Below are positions 46,049 to 54,408 of a DNA stretch of 64,000 nt, piece after piece (within the stretch, counting starts at the first letter, position 1; the number at the start of each line of letters is the position of its first letter). The DNA comes from JAIESQ01 sp964495375 (lineage in GTDB: Bacteria; Planctomycetota; Planctomycetia; Pirellulales; JAEUIK01): NCBI GenBank assembly GCA_964495375.1, contig CAZBWM010000003.1, positions 1 to 64,000 of the forward strand, given 5' to 3'. A program made the translations under genes and the position numbers. The notes beneath the pieces were generated by a model. The model worked only from the letters and a program-made list of their open reading frames with translations, was not told where the DNA came from and made no database searches.

Positions 46049-46672
46049 TTACGGGCTCGGGACGTCCTCGGCCGGTCGCAAGCGCAACTCGGTCGGACCT
46101 TGGCAGCACTCGCAGGCCTTGAGCTCGTACATCGGAATCGAGCAGATGCTGCACCAGTAATCCAACTCGTACTTGCCGTCGGGCTTCATCGCGTAAACGC
46201 GAATCACCTTCAGCACCGGAGAGCCGGCGTAGCGCCGAACCAACAGCTCGACGTCGCAGTCGCGCAGCCGTTCGTCGAGCCAGAAACCACGCCCGCGTGC
46301 GTCCTTTGCCAGCGGCAGCAATTCATCGGCCGTTTCGAGCGCACAACTGGTACGAAGATCGTCGGGGTCGAGCTCGATGCCGAAGCGGCGCTTGAGCGCC
46401 TCCCCCAGCCAGACGACTTTTCCGCGTAGCGACAGCGTTTCGTAGTGCGGCTCGGCAGCCCGCGCGTCGGCATGGCCAGCAGCGGCCGTTGTGGCGTCCG
46501 GTGGCGCGGGGTACGTCGCAGGTGCCGGCGCCGGTTCAGCCAAGATCGTGGCCGATGCGAATAGACATCCGGAGATCGCCAGCACCAAGATTACCAGCGC
46601 GCGCATGCCAGGTGTTTGATGGCTCGCGCACCGCCGCTCGATCGCTTGTCGCCAACCATCGCGGTGCGTCAT
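46049..46672 (-). CDS. Secreted protein with C-terminal Cys cluster
   Basis: 207 residues from ATG 46672, with TAAGG at a good spacing; ATG 46606 (MRALVILVLAISGCLFASAT) is an alternative start right at the signal peptide. The mature part begins EPAPAPATYPAPPDATTAAA, disordered, then a mixed domain (LRGKVVWLGEALKRRFGIEL, VELLVRRYAGSPVLKVIRVY). The C-terminus has C174, C177, C187, C189, C190, which may bind metal or make disulfides. It starts 7 bp after the upstream gene stop, so they form an operon. Confidence 0.65.
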   Translation of the reverse strand: MTHRDGWRQAIERRCASHQTPGMRALVILVLAISGCLFASATILAEPAPAPATYPAPPDATTAAAGHADARAAEPHYETLSLRGKVVWLGEALKRRFGIELDPDDLRTSCALETADELLPLAKDARGRGFWLDERLRDCDVELLVRRYAGSPVLKVIRVYAMKPDGKYELDYWCSICSIPMYELKACECCQGPTELRLRPAEDVPSP

Positions 46673-46679
46673 GATGGCC

Positions 46680-47372
46680 TTACTCTGCGGCCCGACCGAC
46701 CACGACCAGGTCAACTGGCAACGGCGTGGTCTTACCATCCGCTGAGCCTGTGCCGGCGAAGCGGACACTCCAGAGCTCGCGCGCTTCGTCGTGCGCGATC
46801 TGCGGCAACTCGTCGCTGGCTCCCTCGACCGGGAGTAGCAGCAGCATCGCGGGGTGCGTACCACCGGTCACTTCGGCGCTGAGCTTGAACAGGTTCTGCT
46901 CTTCGACCGCGGCGGTTGCGGTGTCTTTCTCGATCGGCAGCAGCACCAGGAAGTCACGCGTCGGCGAGGTGCCGGCATGATTGCCATCGACCGGCTGCAA
47001 ACCGTAGCGCAGCGTGTAGGTGCCGGCAGGAATCTCCTGACCGCGGAAATCCTCGGCCTTGAGCTTGAAGCGAACCACGCCCATGAGCTCGCCGACCGAA
47101 AACGGATAGAGCACGCTGGCCGACGGGGTAAAGCCCTCGCGGGTCGCCCACGACTTGGCGGGCCAGATCTCGCAGTAGGTGCGGGTACCCTTCAAGACCT
47201 TGATGCCGGCGGGGGCCAGCTCCGCGGCGATTTCTTCGGATAACCCCTCGGCGTCGGCAGCCCCCTCGAGCGGCTCGATTTTGTAATCGACCGCCTGGGC
47301 GAGACCGGCCAGAAGCATCAGACCCAATAGTGCCGCGCCGCAGCGCGTGATGAACAATCGCATTGCCAGCAT
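46680..47372 (-). CDS. Secreted protein of unknown function
   Basis: 230 residues from ATG 47372 with a signal peptide (RLFITRCGAALLGLMLLAGL, AQA site). The mature domain is beta-rich: IKVLKGTRTYCEIWPAKSWA, VGELMGVVRFKLKAEDFRGQ, IPAGTYTLRYGLQPVDGNHA. No enzyme motif is recognised; the pattern 'TYTLRYGLQP' recalls a beta-sandwich. It is the first gene of a two-gene run with the Cys-cluster protein. Confidence 0.7.
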   Translation of the reverse strand: MLAMRLFITRCGAALLGLMLLAGLAQAVDYKIEPLEGAADAEGLSEEIAAELAPAGIKVLKGTRTYCEIWPAKSWATREGFTPSASVLYPFSVGELMGVVRFKLKAEDFRGQEIPAGTYTLRYGLQPVDGNHAGTSPTRDFLVLLPIEKDTATAAVEEQNLFKLSAEVTGGTHPAMLLLLPVEGASDELPQIAHDEARELWSVRFAGTGSADGKTTPLPVDLVVVGRAAE

Positions 47373-47486
47373 GAACTACCTTACCTCTCGACTGCTTAGC
47401 GAAACGAGAAGCGCGACAATCGGGCCGCGCATCGCCAGGTGGGCCAACGGGGCACGCATGCCCCGGGGCCCTTGGCGTTTAACCCT

Positions 47487-48176
47487 CTAATGTTGGAACG
47501 TGCCGAGAAACACGCTGCGCGTGCCGTTGGTTTCCCAAGTGACGCCCAGCCCGCGGCCGCTGAAACGTGTGTTCAAGGCAAACGCCGGCTGCGCGTTGTC
47601 GATCGGCGACAGCGGCGGGTAGAAGGCGTCTTCGTGCGAGCAGGTGCAATCGCCCGCTTCCATCTTGCGCGTCGACAGGCCAACAAGCTTGCCGGCTTCG
47701 AGCGTGGCCACGGCTTCGTTGTGGTCGATCGTCATGCTGATCGGCGCCGCTTCGACGCGTACCGTTTCGCCGGCTACCTCGCCGGCGCGCGCTCGCGCAA
47801 ATGCAACCAGCGCTTCGCGCTGCTCGGGCGTGGCCTGCTCGTCGACCACAACGACGCTGCGGATCGGGTAAGGCCGCAGCACCAGGCCGCCGCCGAAGCC
47901 TAACGTGTCGTTGGCCCGCACGACGAGCACCACCTTCATTCCGGTCAGATCGACGCCGTTGAATTCACCCGTATCGATGCTCCAGGCGAGCAGGCCTTCG
48001 CGACCGGTCACGCCGACCTGGGAGTTGGCAAAGCAGGGGCCCGTAAAGACGTCACAGGTGCGGCTTTCGAGGTAGTCACCGCTGACCCCTTCGGCCCGCA
48101 ACGGGGCGGCAGCCAGCGACAGGGCGACAAGCGCGGTAGCGGCCAGGGCCGAATTCAAGACGGTGGAACGACGCAT
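47487..48176 (-). CDS. Exported DUF1326-like protein
   Basis: 229 residues from ATG 48176 (MRRSTVLNSALAATALVALS). Signal peptide to PLRAEG. The mature protein starts VSGDYLESRTCDVFTGPCFA, as in DUF1326, and contains CTCSHEDAFYPPLSP. Function unknown. It is on the same strand as the two secreted proteins downstream, with a 114-bp gap. Confidence 0.75.
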   Translation of the reverse strand: MRRSTVLNSALAATALVALSLAAAPLRAEGVSGDYLESRTCDVFTGPCFANSQVGVTGREGLLAWSIDTGEFNGVDLTGMKVVLVVRANDTLGFGGGLVLRPYPIRSVVVVDEQATPEQREALVAFARARAGEVAGETVRVEAAPISMTIDHNEAVATLEAGKLVGLSTRKMEAGDCTCSHEDAFYPPLSPIDNAQPAFALNTRFSGRGLGVTWETNGTRSVFLGTFQH

Positions 48177-48823
48177 GTTGGTACTCCGTTTTCGGATGGT
48201 AGATCGCGTACGAAGTGGGAAGTGTATTGTCGGTTGCAATCGAAGGCGGGACGAACGGTTGCGGTCTGTTTTGTTGACCGCCGAAATTGACGGCCAATCA
48301 AGAGCCCGTCTGGAGGCATTGCTCGGCCGGTTTCGGGGCTTACCGAGCCCGGAGCGTAGCAGTCTCCGGGCGGCGGGTTCAGCACAGCGGGTCTATTGTA
48401 TCTCTGAATCGCGGGATGGGTCCACTGGATGCCTTCGGACCAAGGCCGGGAGCTTTCGAAGCCACGGGCTGGCCCGAGGGCGTCCGGACGTCCAACAACC
48501 CGCGGCATGAGCCTACGGCCCTGGTACATCACGTCCAGGGAGACCGTGCCACGTGGCCTTGGAAGAGGCATCCGGCCCCTGAGTTCTCCATTCAGCATGG
48601 CCCGACCACGAGATGGCGGCCAAAGGCACGATCGGACGAAATGTATTCATGCGCCAACTTGACCCACCCCCCATAGGGCCTAAGAATGCCTTGGAAGCCC
48701 GGCGCCGCCGGCCGGGTATAGGGTCGGGTGGATCGGATCCGCCCTCGAAGCCAACTTGTGGAGACGCGCACGCCAGGGCCTGGCCCACGACGTCCCCCGC
48801 CCGCTTACCGACCCAGGTTTTCT
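48177..48823. other. 647-bp region without a supported gene
   Basis: Both strands contain open frames, but none has recognisable family features and their composition is odd (Arg/Pro-rich). The region separates the divergent DUF1326 and CbiA-like genes and should hold their promoters. No repeat of note is seen. Confidence 0.4.
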
Positions 48824-50188
48824 ATGCCGCGGTTGCCACGCCTTGCAGTGGGCACAGTCCAGGCCCAGGCCGATTCGCAGGTCATTACCTGGGCGTTGAT
48901 GCAGGCTCTCAGGCAATCTGGCCGCGAGATTCAACATTTTGCCGGTCGCGCGGTGCTGCCACCGACCACCGGCGCATCGGCAATCACCGGGCTGGCGAGC
49001 CGCTGCCTCGACAGTTGGGTGATGACCCCCGAGGTCTGTCGCGCGCTGTTCTTGCAGGGCTTAGGCGAGTGCGATCTGGCTGTCGTCGAAGGGCGCTTTG
49101 ACGGGTGGAACGGATTCGACGGGCGGAATGCAACCGGCGACTTGCCCGGCGGCCGGTTGGACACTCTCTGCCACTGGCTCGGGCTCCCCAAGATCGCGGT
49201 GATCGACGTGCGTCAGTTGGCGGCTTGCCGACTTCCCAGCGCGGTTCCAGGGGTCGAGGCGCTGTTATTGGATCGCATCGCCGACGAGGCGGAATTGGCC
49301 CGTTGGCGAACCACCTTCGAGACCCTCTGGGGCGTCCCGGTTGTGGGCGCGCTCGACGAGTGTGCCGCGGCCCGCTGGCGCGTGACGAAGTTGCCCCTTG
49401 GAGGGCGACCGCCGGTCGATTTATGCGAAGAGCTGGGGGCGCGCTTTGCCGCGCGAGCGAACCTGACGCGGATTGCCTCGCTGGCGGATCGCCCCTTCGC
49501 GTCGACGGGCACTTACGACGCCTTTTGTCGCTGCCGAGCCCGGGGACGCTTGCGCGTGGCCGTGGCCTACGATCGCGCGTTTCAAGGTTATTTCACCGAG
49601 ACGCTCGAGCTGCTCGAACAAGGCGGAGCCGAGGTCGTCGCCTTCTCGCCGTTGGTTGATGATTCGCTGCCCGAGGACATTGACCTGATCTACCTGGGAG
49701 ACGCGAATCTCGAGCCGCAGGTCGCGGCCCTCGCCGAGAACCAGTGCATGTTGATGGCCCTGCGCAGTTGGGTTTGCTGCGGTGGCGCGGTCTATGCCGA
49801 AGCGGGGGGACTCGCTTACCTGTGCGACACGTACGAAACCGCGGACGACAGACCCCATGCACTTGTCGGGGCACTCCCCGCCACGGCGCGGTACCTGCCC
49901 ACGTACGATGCCGCGGACGCCTGTGAGCTTGAACTGCCGCGAGACACTTGGTTGGGCGAAACCGGAACACGGCTGCGCGGCTATCGCAGCGCCGCCTGGC
50001 AGATCTCTTTGACCCCCACGCCGGGCTCGATCGCCACGCCCGAGCAGTCGCCGAGCTTGATCGTGCGGCGAGGATTGGTGGGGAGCCTGGCACAGGTTGA
50101 CTTCGCCGCTCAGCCCGAACTTCTGGCGCGGTTCTTTCAACCCGCGCGGGCCGGGTTGCGTTTTAGCCCTTCGCAGGTAGCTTTGTAG
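48824..50188 (+). CDS. CbiA/CobB-like protein lacking catalytic residues (possible pseudoenzyme)
   Basis: 454 residues from ATG 48824. The layout matches cobyrinic acid a,c-diamide synthase (CbiA/CobB): an N-terminal P-loop domain, a linker, and a C-terminal class I glutamine amidotransferase domain. The P-loop region (about 9-20) reads VGTVQAQADSQV, without GxxGxGK[ST]. The amidotransferase nucleophile Cys (AECGG) is Ala327 in YAEAGGLAYL, and the GHEFHYS region reads RGYRSAAWQ (385-393), so the His is also absent. No other cobalamin gene lies nearby. It may bind a corrinoid-like ligand or be a decayed enzyme. Confidence 0.78.
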   Translation: MPRLPRLAVGTVQAQADSQVITWALMQALRQSGREIQHFAGRAVLPPTTGASAITGLASRCLDSWVMTPEVCRALFLQGLGECDLAVVEGRFDGWNGFDGRNATGDLPGGRLDTLCHWLGLPKIAVIDVRQLAACRLPSAVPGVEALLLDRIADEAELARWRTTFETLWGVPVVGALDECAAARWRVTKLPLGGRPPVDLCEELGARFAARANLTRIASLADRPFASTGTYDAFCRCRARGRLRVAVAYDRAFQGYFTETLELLEQGGAEVVAFSPLVDDSLPEDIDLIYLGDANLEPQVAALAENQCMLMALRSWVCCGGAVYAEAGGLAYLCDTYETADDRPHALVGALPATARYLPTYDAADACELELPRDTWLGETGTRLRGYRSAAWQISLTPTPGSIATPEQSPSLIVRRGLVGSLAQVDFAAQPELLARFFQPARAGLRFSPSQVAL

Positions 50189-50280
50189 GGCTGCGCCCGC
50201 GGCGAGCAGAATCGCGCTCGCGGCGACCGCCAGCGTTCACTCACGCTCGGCGGGCTGCCCCGGCCCCTGCGATCGGCGCC

Positions 50281-51636
50281 ATGACCAACACGCTCTACCT
50301 GCCTGAACTGCGCGAAATGCTGGCCGAGCACAACTCGGCCGAGCTGCACGAATTCTGCATCGCGCTGCACCCGGCCCAAACCGTTGAGTTCATGGAAGGG
50401 CTCACCGCTGCCGAAGCCTGGCAGGTGCTTCAGCACGCCGACGCCAAGACGCGGGCCGAGATCTTCCACTACTTCGATCCCGAGCGACAAGTCGAGATCA
50501 TCGAGTCGCAAGACCTGGCCGCGATCGGCCAGCTTGTCGCCGATCTGAACCCCGACGATCGCGTCGACATTCTCAATCGGGTGCAGCCCGAGATCGTCCG
50601 CGAGCTACTGCCGTTGGTGCCGGCCGAAGAGCGGCGCGACATCCATCGCTTGAGCGCGTACCCCGAAGGGACCGCCGGCGCGGTGATGACGACGAGCTTC
50701 GCCCGGCTGAGCGAAAACCTCACGGTGACGCAAGCCATCGAAGCCGTTCGCAAGCAGGCCGAGTCGTCTGAAACGGTTTACTACCTGTATGTCGTCGACG
50801 ACGACGATCACTTGCGCGGCCTGGTTTCGTTGCGCCAGCTCGTGCTGGCTCGCCCCGACACGGTGATTCACGACCTGATGGAGCGGGCTGTCGTGGCCGT
50901 GGAAGTCGACGACGATCAGGAAGAAGTCGCCCGCACGCTCTCGCGCTACGACTTTCAGGCGATCCCGGTGGTCGATCACCAAAGGCATTTGCTGGGGATT
51001 ATCACCTACGACGACATCATCGACGTCGTGCGCGAGGAAGCTACCGAAGACGCCCAGCGCATCGGCGGCGTTACTCCGCTACGCGGCGGGTATCTCGAAA
51101 CGCATCTGATGACGATCACCTGGAAGCGCGGGCTCTGGCTCACGATCCTGTTCTTCGGTTCCATGCTCACGGCCCGGGCGCTGGGCGGCTATGGCCAGGA
51201 GATTCAGGCCAACGCCTGGCTGGTGTTCTTCATTCCGCTGGTGATTTCGACCGGTGGCAACTCCGGCAGTCAGTCGGCGACCTTGATCATCACAGCCATG
51301 TCGTCGGGCGATGTATCGCTGACCGATTGGGCCCGCGTGGTGCGCCGTGAGCTGATGACCGGGCTGCTGTTGGGGGGCTTTTTGGGGATGATCGGCTACG
51401 TGGCGGCGACGGTCGTCGCGCCCAACTGGATGGCGGCCTCGATCATACCTTTGACGGTATTGCTCGTGGTCACGTGCGGCACGCTGCTGGGGTCGATCTT
51501 GCCGATGATTTTCCGGCACCTGGGGCTCGACCCGGCCATGATGAGCAACCCGTTCGTGGCGGGCATCATCGACCTGGTCGGAATTCTCGTCTACATGGAG
51601 ACGGCCGAGATGATGCTGCACGCGATCGGGGGTTGA
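50281..51636 (+). CDS. mgtE: MgtE family magnesium transporter
   Basis: 451 residues from ATG 50281. The N-terminal domain has HEAT-like helices (PAQTVEFMEGLTAAEAWQVL), then two CBS domains (YYLYVVDDDDHLRGLVSLRQ, YDFQAIPVVDHQRHLLGIIT). Five C-terminal helices include the TGGNSGSQSATL pore segment. It is a Mg2+ channel/transporter gated by Mg2+. It is 92 bp downstream of the CbiA-like gene. Confidence 0.95.
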   Translation: MTNTLYLPELREMLAEHNSAELHEFCIALHPAQTVEFMEGLTAAEAWQVLQHADAKTRAEIFHYFDPERQVEIIESQDLAAIGQLVADLNPDDRVDILNRVQPEIVRELLPLVPAEERRDIHRLSAYPEGTAGAVMTTSFARLSENLTVTQAIEAVRKQAESSETVYYLYVVDDDDHLRGLVSLRQLVLARPDTVIHDLMERAVVAVEVDDDQEEVARTLSRYDFQAIPVVDHQRHLLGIITYDDIIDVVREEATEDAQRIGGVTPLRGGYLETHLMTITWKRGLWLTILFFGSMLTARALGGYGQEIQANAWLVFFIPLVISTGGNSGSQSATLIITAMSSGDVSLTDWARVVRRELMTGLLLGGFLGMIGYVAATVVAPNWMAASIIPLTVLLVVTCGTLLGSILPMIFRHLGLDPAMMSNPFVAGIIDLVGILVYMETAEMMLHAIGG

Positions 51637-51656
51637 GTCGGTTCAACAACTCACCG

Positions 51657-51977
51657 CTACCGCACTCGCGCCATAATCTCCGCTCCGGAGAGGCCTGTGC
51701 CGGCGAGGGCCGTCATCACTGCGGCGATCACCTCGACGTTTCCCTTGGCATCGACTTCCACCGGCTGCGTGTATTTATTGGTTCCGTCGCTCACGTCGTT
51801 ATCGGGATCGACAAAGAGTGTCAAAGCGTGCGCGAGCGAGGGGTCAAGCAAGCGCTCAGCCTTGCTGGTAGACGATGTGTCGCCCGCCACTTGTCTACCG
51901 AAGCATGCAATAACATGGCTAATATCGACATCCGCGATATTAGGGTAGGTTACACAGTTTCCAACAGTCGTCGCTAC
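51657..51977 (-). pseudogene. Coding-like fragment without a good start
   Basis: An open frame runs from just after a TAA (51978-51980) to the stop at 51657. It reads VTYPNIADVDISHVIACFG, then LFVDPDNDVSDGTNKYTQPV and MTALAGTGLSGAEIMARVR, with coding-like composition, but only GTG 51890 (77 residues) is a possible start, and the coding-like sequence extends upstream of it. It may be the 3' part of a truncated gene. No family is recognised. Confidence 0.45.
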
Positions 51978-52089
51978 TTACTGAATTAGTCAGAGTCTAT
52001 GCGGAGTATCGAGTAGAGCACAGTTGGCCTGCAGCATCGCGGCCGGCTGTGAAGAAACCTAGCCGTGAAGAAAATAGGAGCGATGTTGC

Positions 52090-52320
52090 TTAAGCACAAG
52101 ACGTGTTTTTTGTTCGCGTCGAAGTGGATGACTCACCTACTACATCTTCGTTGTAAGCCATCCAGGTGAGGGCACCCTCAGCGGTGAGGTACGATGGAAC
52201 CGATGGGGCACTATCGAGCAGCCCATAGGCGTCGCAGATGCTGTCGCACTCCACCGCCGTCATGCGGCTGAAGACTTTGTCGAATCCGCTAAAAACATCG
52301 GCGACCGTTGGCCACGGCAT
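52090..52320 (-). CDS. Small hypothetical protein
   Basis: 76 residues from ATG 52320 with GAAGGGG about 12 nt upstream. The sequence (MPWPTVADVFSGFDKVFSRM, DSICDAYGLLDSAPSVPSYL) is Ser/Thr-rich at its end. No family is recognised. It lies between the fragment at 51657-51977 and the PEP-CTERM gene and may be a remnant of a larger lost gene. Confidence 0.4.
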   Translation of the reverse strand: MPWPTVADVFSGFDKVFSRMTAVECDSICDAYGLLDSAPSVPSYLTAEGALTWMAYNEDVVGESSTSTRTKNTSCA

Positions 52321-52365
52321 GGTTGCTGCCCCTTCAATGTTTCGAATCGCGCCCGGAGGCCTCGA

Positions 52366-52971
52366 TCAGCTTGATCTATTGCGGTTTCGCCGGCGTTGCT
52401 GAATCGCGATCGCTACGAGCGCGCCACCGATGGAAACCAAGGCCGCGGAACTCGGCTCGGGGATTGGCGTGAGTTGCACATTGTCGATAATCATCTGGCC
52501 ATTCGCCGCAGCGACGTTGACGGCAATTTGAAAAAATGCAAGGTTCTTGCCGGGTTCCAGCACCGCGCTAAAAGTTGCCGGACCTAGGTTGAGGGACTCA
52601 TCCGAGAGCTTCAGCGAGCCAGCGACGTTGGCAGCACCGCCGGCACCCATGAAGTAGTCTACGAAAGTGCCTGGGCCCGAGAGGTCATGGATCGAAAGCT
52701 GGTAGTCGAACGAGAAGAGCATTTGCTTCGTGCCCTCGACTACAAACTCCTGATAAAATTGCGCTTGGTTGCCTCCGCCGCTACTGCTGTCGTCGAAGTT
52801 AAGCACGGCCTTATAATCGCCCCCGAAATCTTGGACCGTGATTGTCGGCCCGTTCGTTTCGCTAATCCAGCCAGTCAGGTCTCCTGTCTCGAAATCGCCG
52901 TTGATGATTTCGGCTCGGGCGGTCGCGGAAAGTGAAAGCACCAGAGCCGCGGTAATGAGTAGTCGTCCCAT
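52366..52971 (-). CDS. PEP-CTERM exported protein
   Basis: 201 residues from ATG 52971 (MGRLLITAALVLSLSATARA), a typical signal peptide. The mature part (IINGDFETGDLTGWISETNG) is a beta-sandwich-like carbohydrate-binding type. The C-terminus is PIPEPSSAALVSIGGALVAI followed by a basic tail, the PEP-CTERM sorting signal. It should be processed by an exosortase (not in this window) and end at the cell surface. A longer frame upstream of ATG 52971 is unlikely. Confidence 0.85.
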   Translation of the reverse strand: MGRLLITAALVLSLSATARAEIINGDFETGDLTGWISETNGPTITVQDFGGDYKAVLNFDDSSSGGGNQAQFYQEFVVEGTKQMLFSFDYQLSIHDLSGPGTFVDYFMGAGGAANVAGSLKLSDESLNLGPATFSAVLEPGKNLAFFQIAVNVAAANGQMIIDNVQLTPIPEPSSAALVSIGGALVAIAIQQRRRNRNRSS

Positions 52972-53222
52972 CTCAAGTTCTTTCGTGCAAATGCGCCCCT
53001 CGTGCCAGTTCGCGGTCCCATACGGCGCGCAGCAAGCCCTGCGGTCGATTACACCCCCCGGGGCTCCCTCGGTCACCGTATAGACTACGGGCCCGGCGCA
53101 CCCCAAGCAACCAAAAATGAGCCACTCGGGAGCAGGCGAGCGGAATTCATGCCACATTGCCTGCTAGGCGCAGCATGTTCGCGGGGAATTCGCAGTCGTT
53201 GAGGCGGTAGCGTGCGCCGCGC

Positions 53223-53564
53223 TTACACAAATCGCCCGCCGCTGAGGTACCAGCCTTGGCCGCACGGTCGGCACCAGAGGATGTGGACGCGCAGCCGGGC
53301 GCTGGCGCCACTGTTCGTGGCGACATAAACATCGACCTTCGAGGGGCGCAGTTGCACCTGGTGCAACAGGCCGATGCCGTCGGCGGAAATCTCGCGTGTG
53401 AAGGCGGCGTGCTTGCGGAACAGGTCGGTGCGAATCGTGGCCGGTCGAAACAGCGGATAGCGCACTGTTTGACGGCGATCGACTTCGTCCGCCTCGCGCG
53501 CCTCGGCCACCAGTTCGGCAATCACTTTGCTGGGAAGAATGAAGGGTTCGACTTCGGTCGACAT
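53223..53564 (-). CDS. PilZ-like protein
   Basis: 113 residues from ATG 53564. The core reads VDRRQTVRYPLFRPATIRTD, and ISADGIGLLHQVQLRPSKVD, VHILWCRPCGQGWYLSGGRF, as in PilZ domains (strand-rich, with an RxxxR-type start). PilZ proteins bind cyclic di-GMP; whether this one does is uncertain, as the DxSxxG motif reads SADGIG. Adjacent genes do not define a pathway. Confidence 0.65.
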   Translation of the reverse strand: MSTEVEPFILPSKVIAELVAEAREADEVDRRQTVRYPLFRPATIRTDLFRKHAAFTREISADGIGLLHQVQLRPSKVDVYVATNSGASARLRVHILWCRPCGQGWYLSGGRFV

Positions 53565-53846
53565 GGGAGGCTGCTCCTGCACCGCGGAAGTGGGAGAACG
53601 CCGACAGGTGCCGGCTAGCACCAACCATAGCTTGGCCTGTCGCGCGGCGCGCCTGGGCATTGCCAGCTCGTCGCGCCGCCGGAGAGCGAGCGGAACTAGC
53701 TCGCGGCGCGGTCGGGATACAACGAAAATGCCGACCGTTCCGTCGCTCGGCCAATACTCGCTCTTATGCCCCCGAGCAAACGTTACAATGGCGCGTGAAC
53801 TCCAACGACGCCGCGCATCTTAACTGTCACTGTCATCTTTCCACCT

Positions 53847-54299
53847 ATGATCGAACTGACGAACGAACCGATCGATACGGCTGCCGTGCTGGCCGCGGTT
53901 TCCTCGACGCACGCCGGCGCCGTTTTGCTCTTCCTGGGCACCGTTCGCGACACCACGGGCGAGCGACATACGGAGTCGCTCGATTACGAGTGCTATCCCG
54001 CGATGGCCCGGCAGAAGCTCGCAGAGCTCGAAGCCGAAGCCCGCGGCCGCTGGACGCTCCTCGAGTGCGCCTTGGTCCATCGGCTCGGGCACATGGACCC
54101 CGGCGAGGCCAGCGTGGCCGTGGCGGTCAGCAGCCCGCATCGGCAAGCCGCGTTCGAGGCCGGCAAGTGGCTGATCGACACGCTCAAAGAAGTGGTGCCG
54201 ATCTGGAAGCGTGAGAACTGGGCCGACGGCACGCACGAGTGGGTCCACCCTGGCATGGATGCGGAGGCCGCGCGGCCGGGGACCACGGCAAAGGACTAA
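53847..54299 (+). CDS. moaE: Molybdopterin synthase catalytic subunit
   Basis: 150 residues from ATG 53847. MoaE features: LLFLGTVRDTTGERHTESLD, YECYPAMARQKLAELEAEA, LVHRLGHMDPGEASVAVAVS, VPIWKRENWADGTHEWVHPG, where the Lys is the catalytic one. It joins with the MoaD thiocarboxylate to put sulfur into precursor Z and make molybdopterin. No moaD lies next to it. Confidence 0.93.
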   Translation: MIELTNEPIDTAAVLAAVSSTHAGAVLLFLGTVRDTTGERHTESLDYECYPAMARQKLAELEAEARGRWTLLECALVHRLGHMDPGEASVAVAVSSPHRQAAFEAGKWLIDTLKEVVPIWKRENWADGTHEWVHPGMDAEAARPGTTAKD

Positions 54300-54332
54300 G
54301 CCCGCCGTCGGCGCGTATCACGTAGTCCGTGG

Positions 54333-54351
54333 CATGGGCTTCCAGCCCATG
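54333..54351. repeat. Palindrome CATGGGCT-TCC-AGCCCATG
   Basis: An 8-bp perfect stem with a 3-nt loop between the convergent moaE and LysR genes. It may help block read-through. It could be one member of a dispersed palindrome family. Confidence 0.4.
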
Positions 54352-54408
54352 TGGCCCAACTCTGTGGTCTGCTGCCAAGAGGGCCGTGCCACGTCAAATG
54401 GCAATCGG

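Noticed and set aside
48155..48722. Several open frames on both strands in the gap before the CbiA-like gene
   Set aside because: Composition is unlike the neighbours, no motif is recognised, and they overlap one another.
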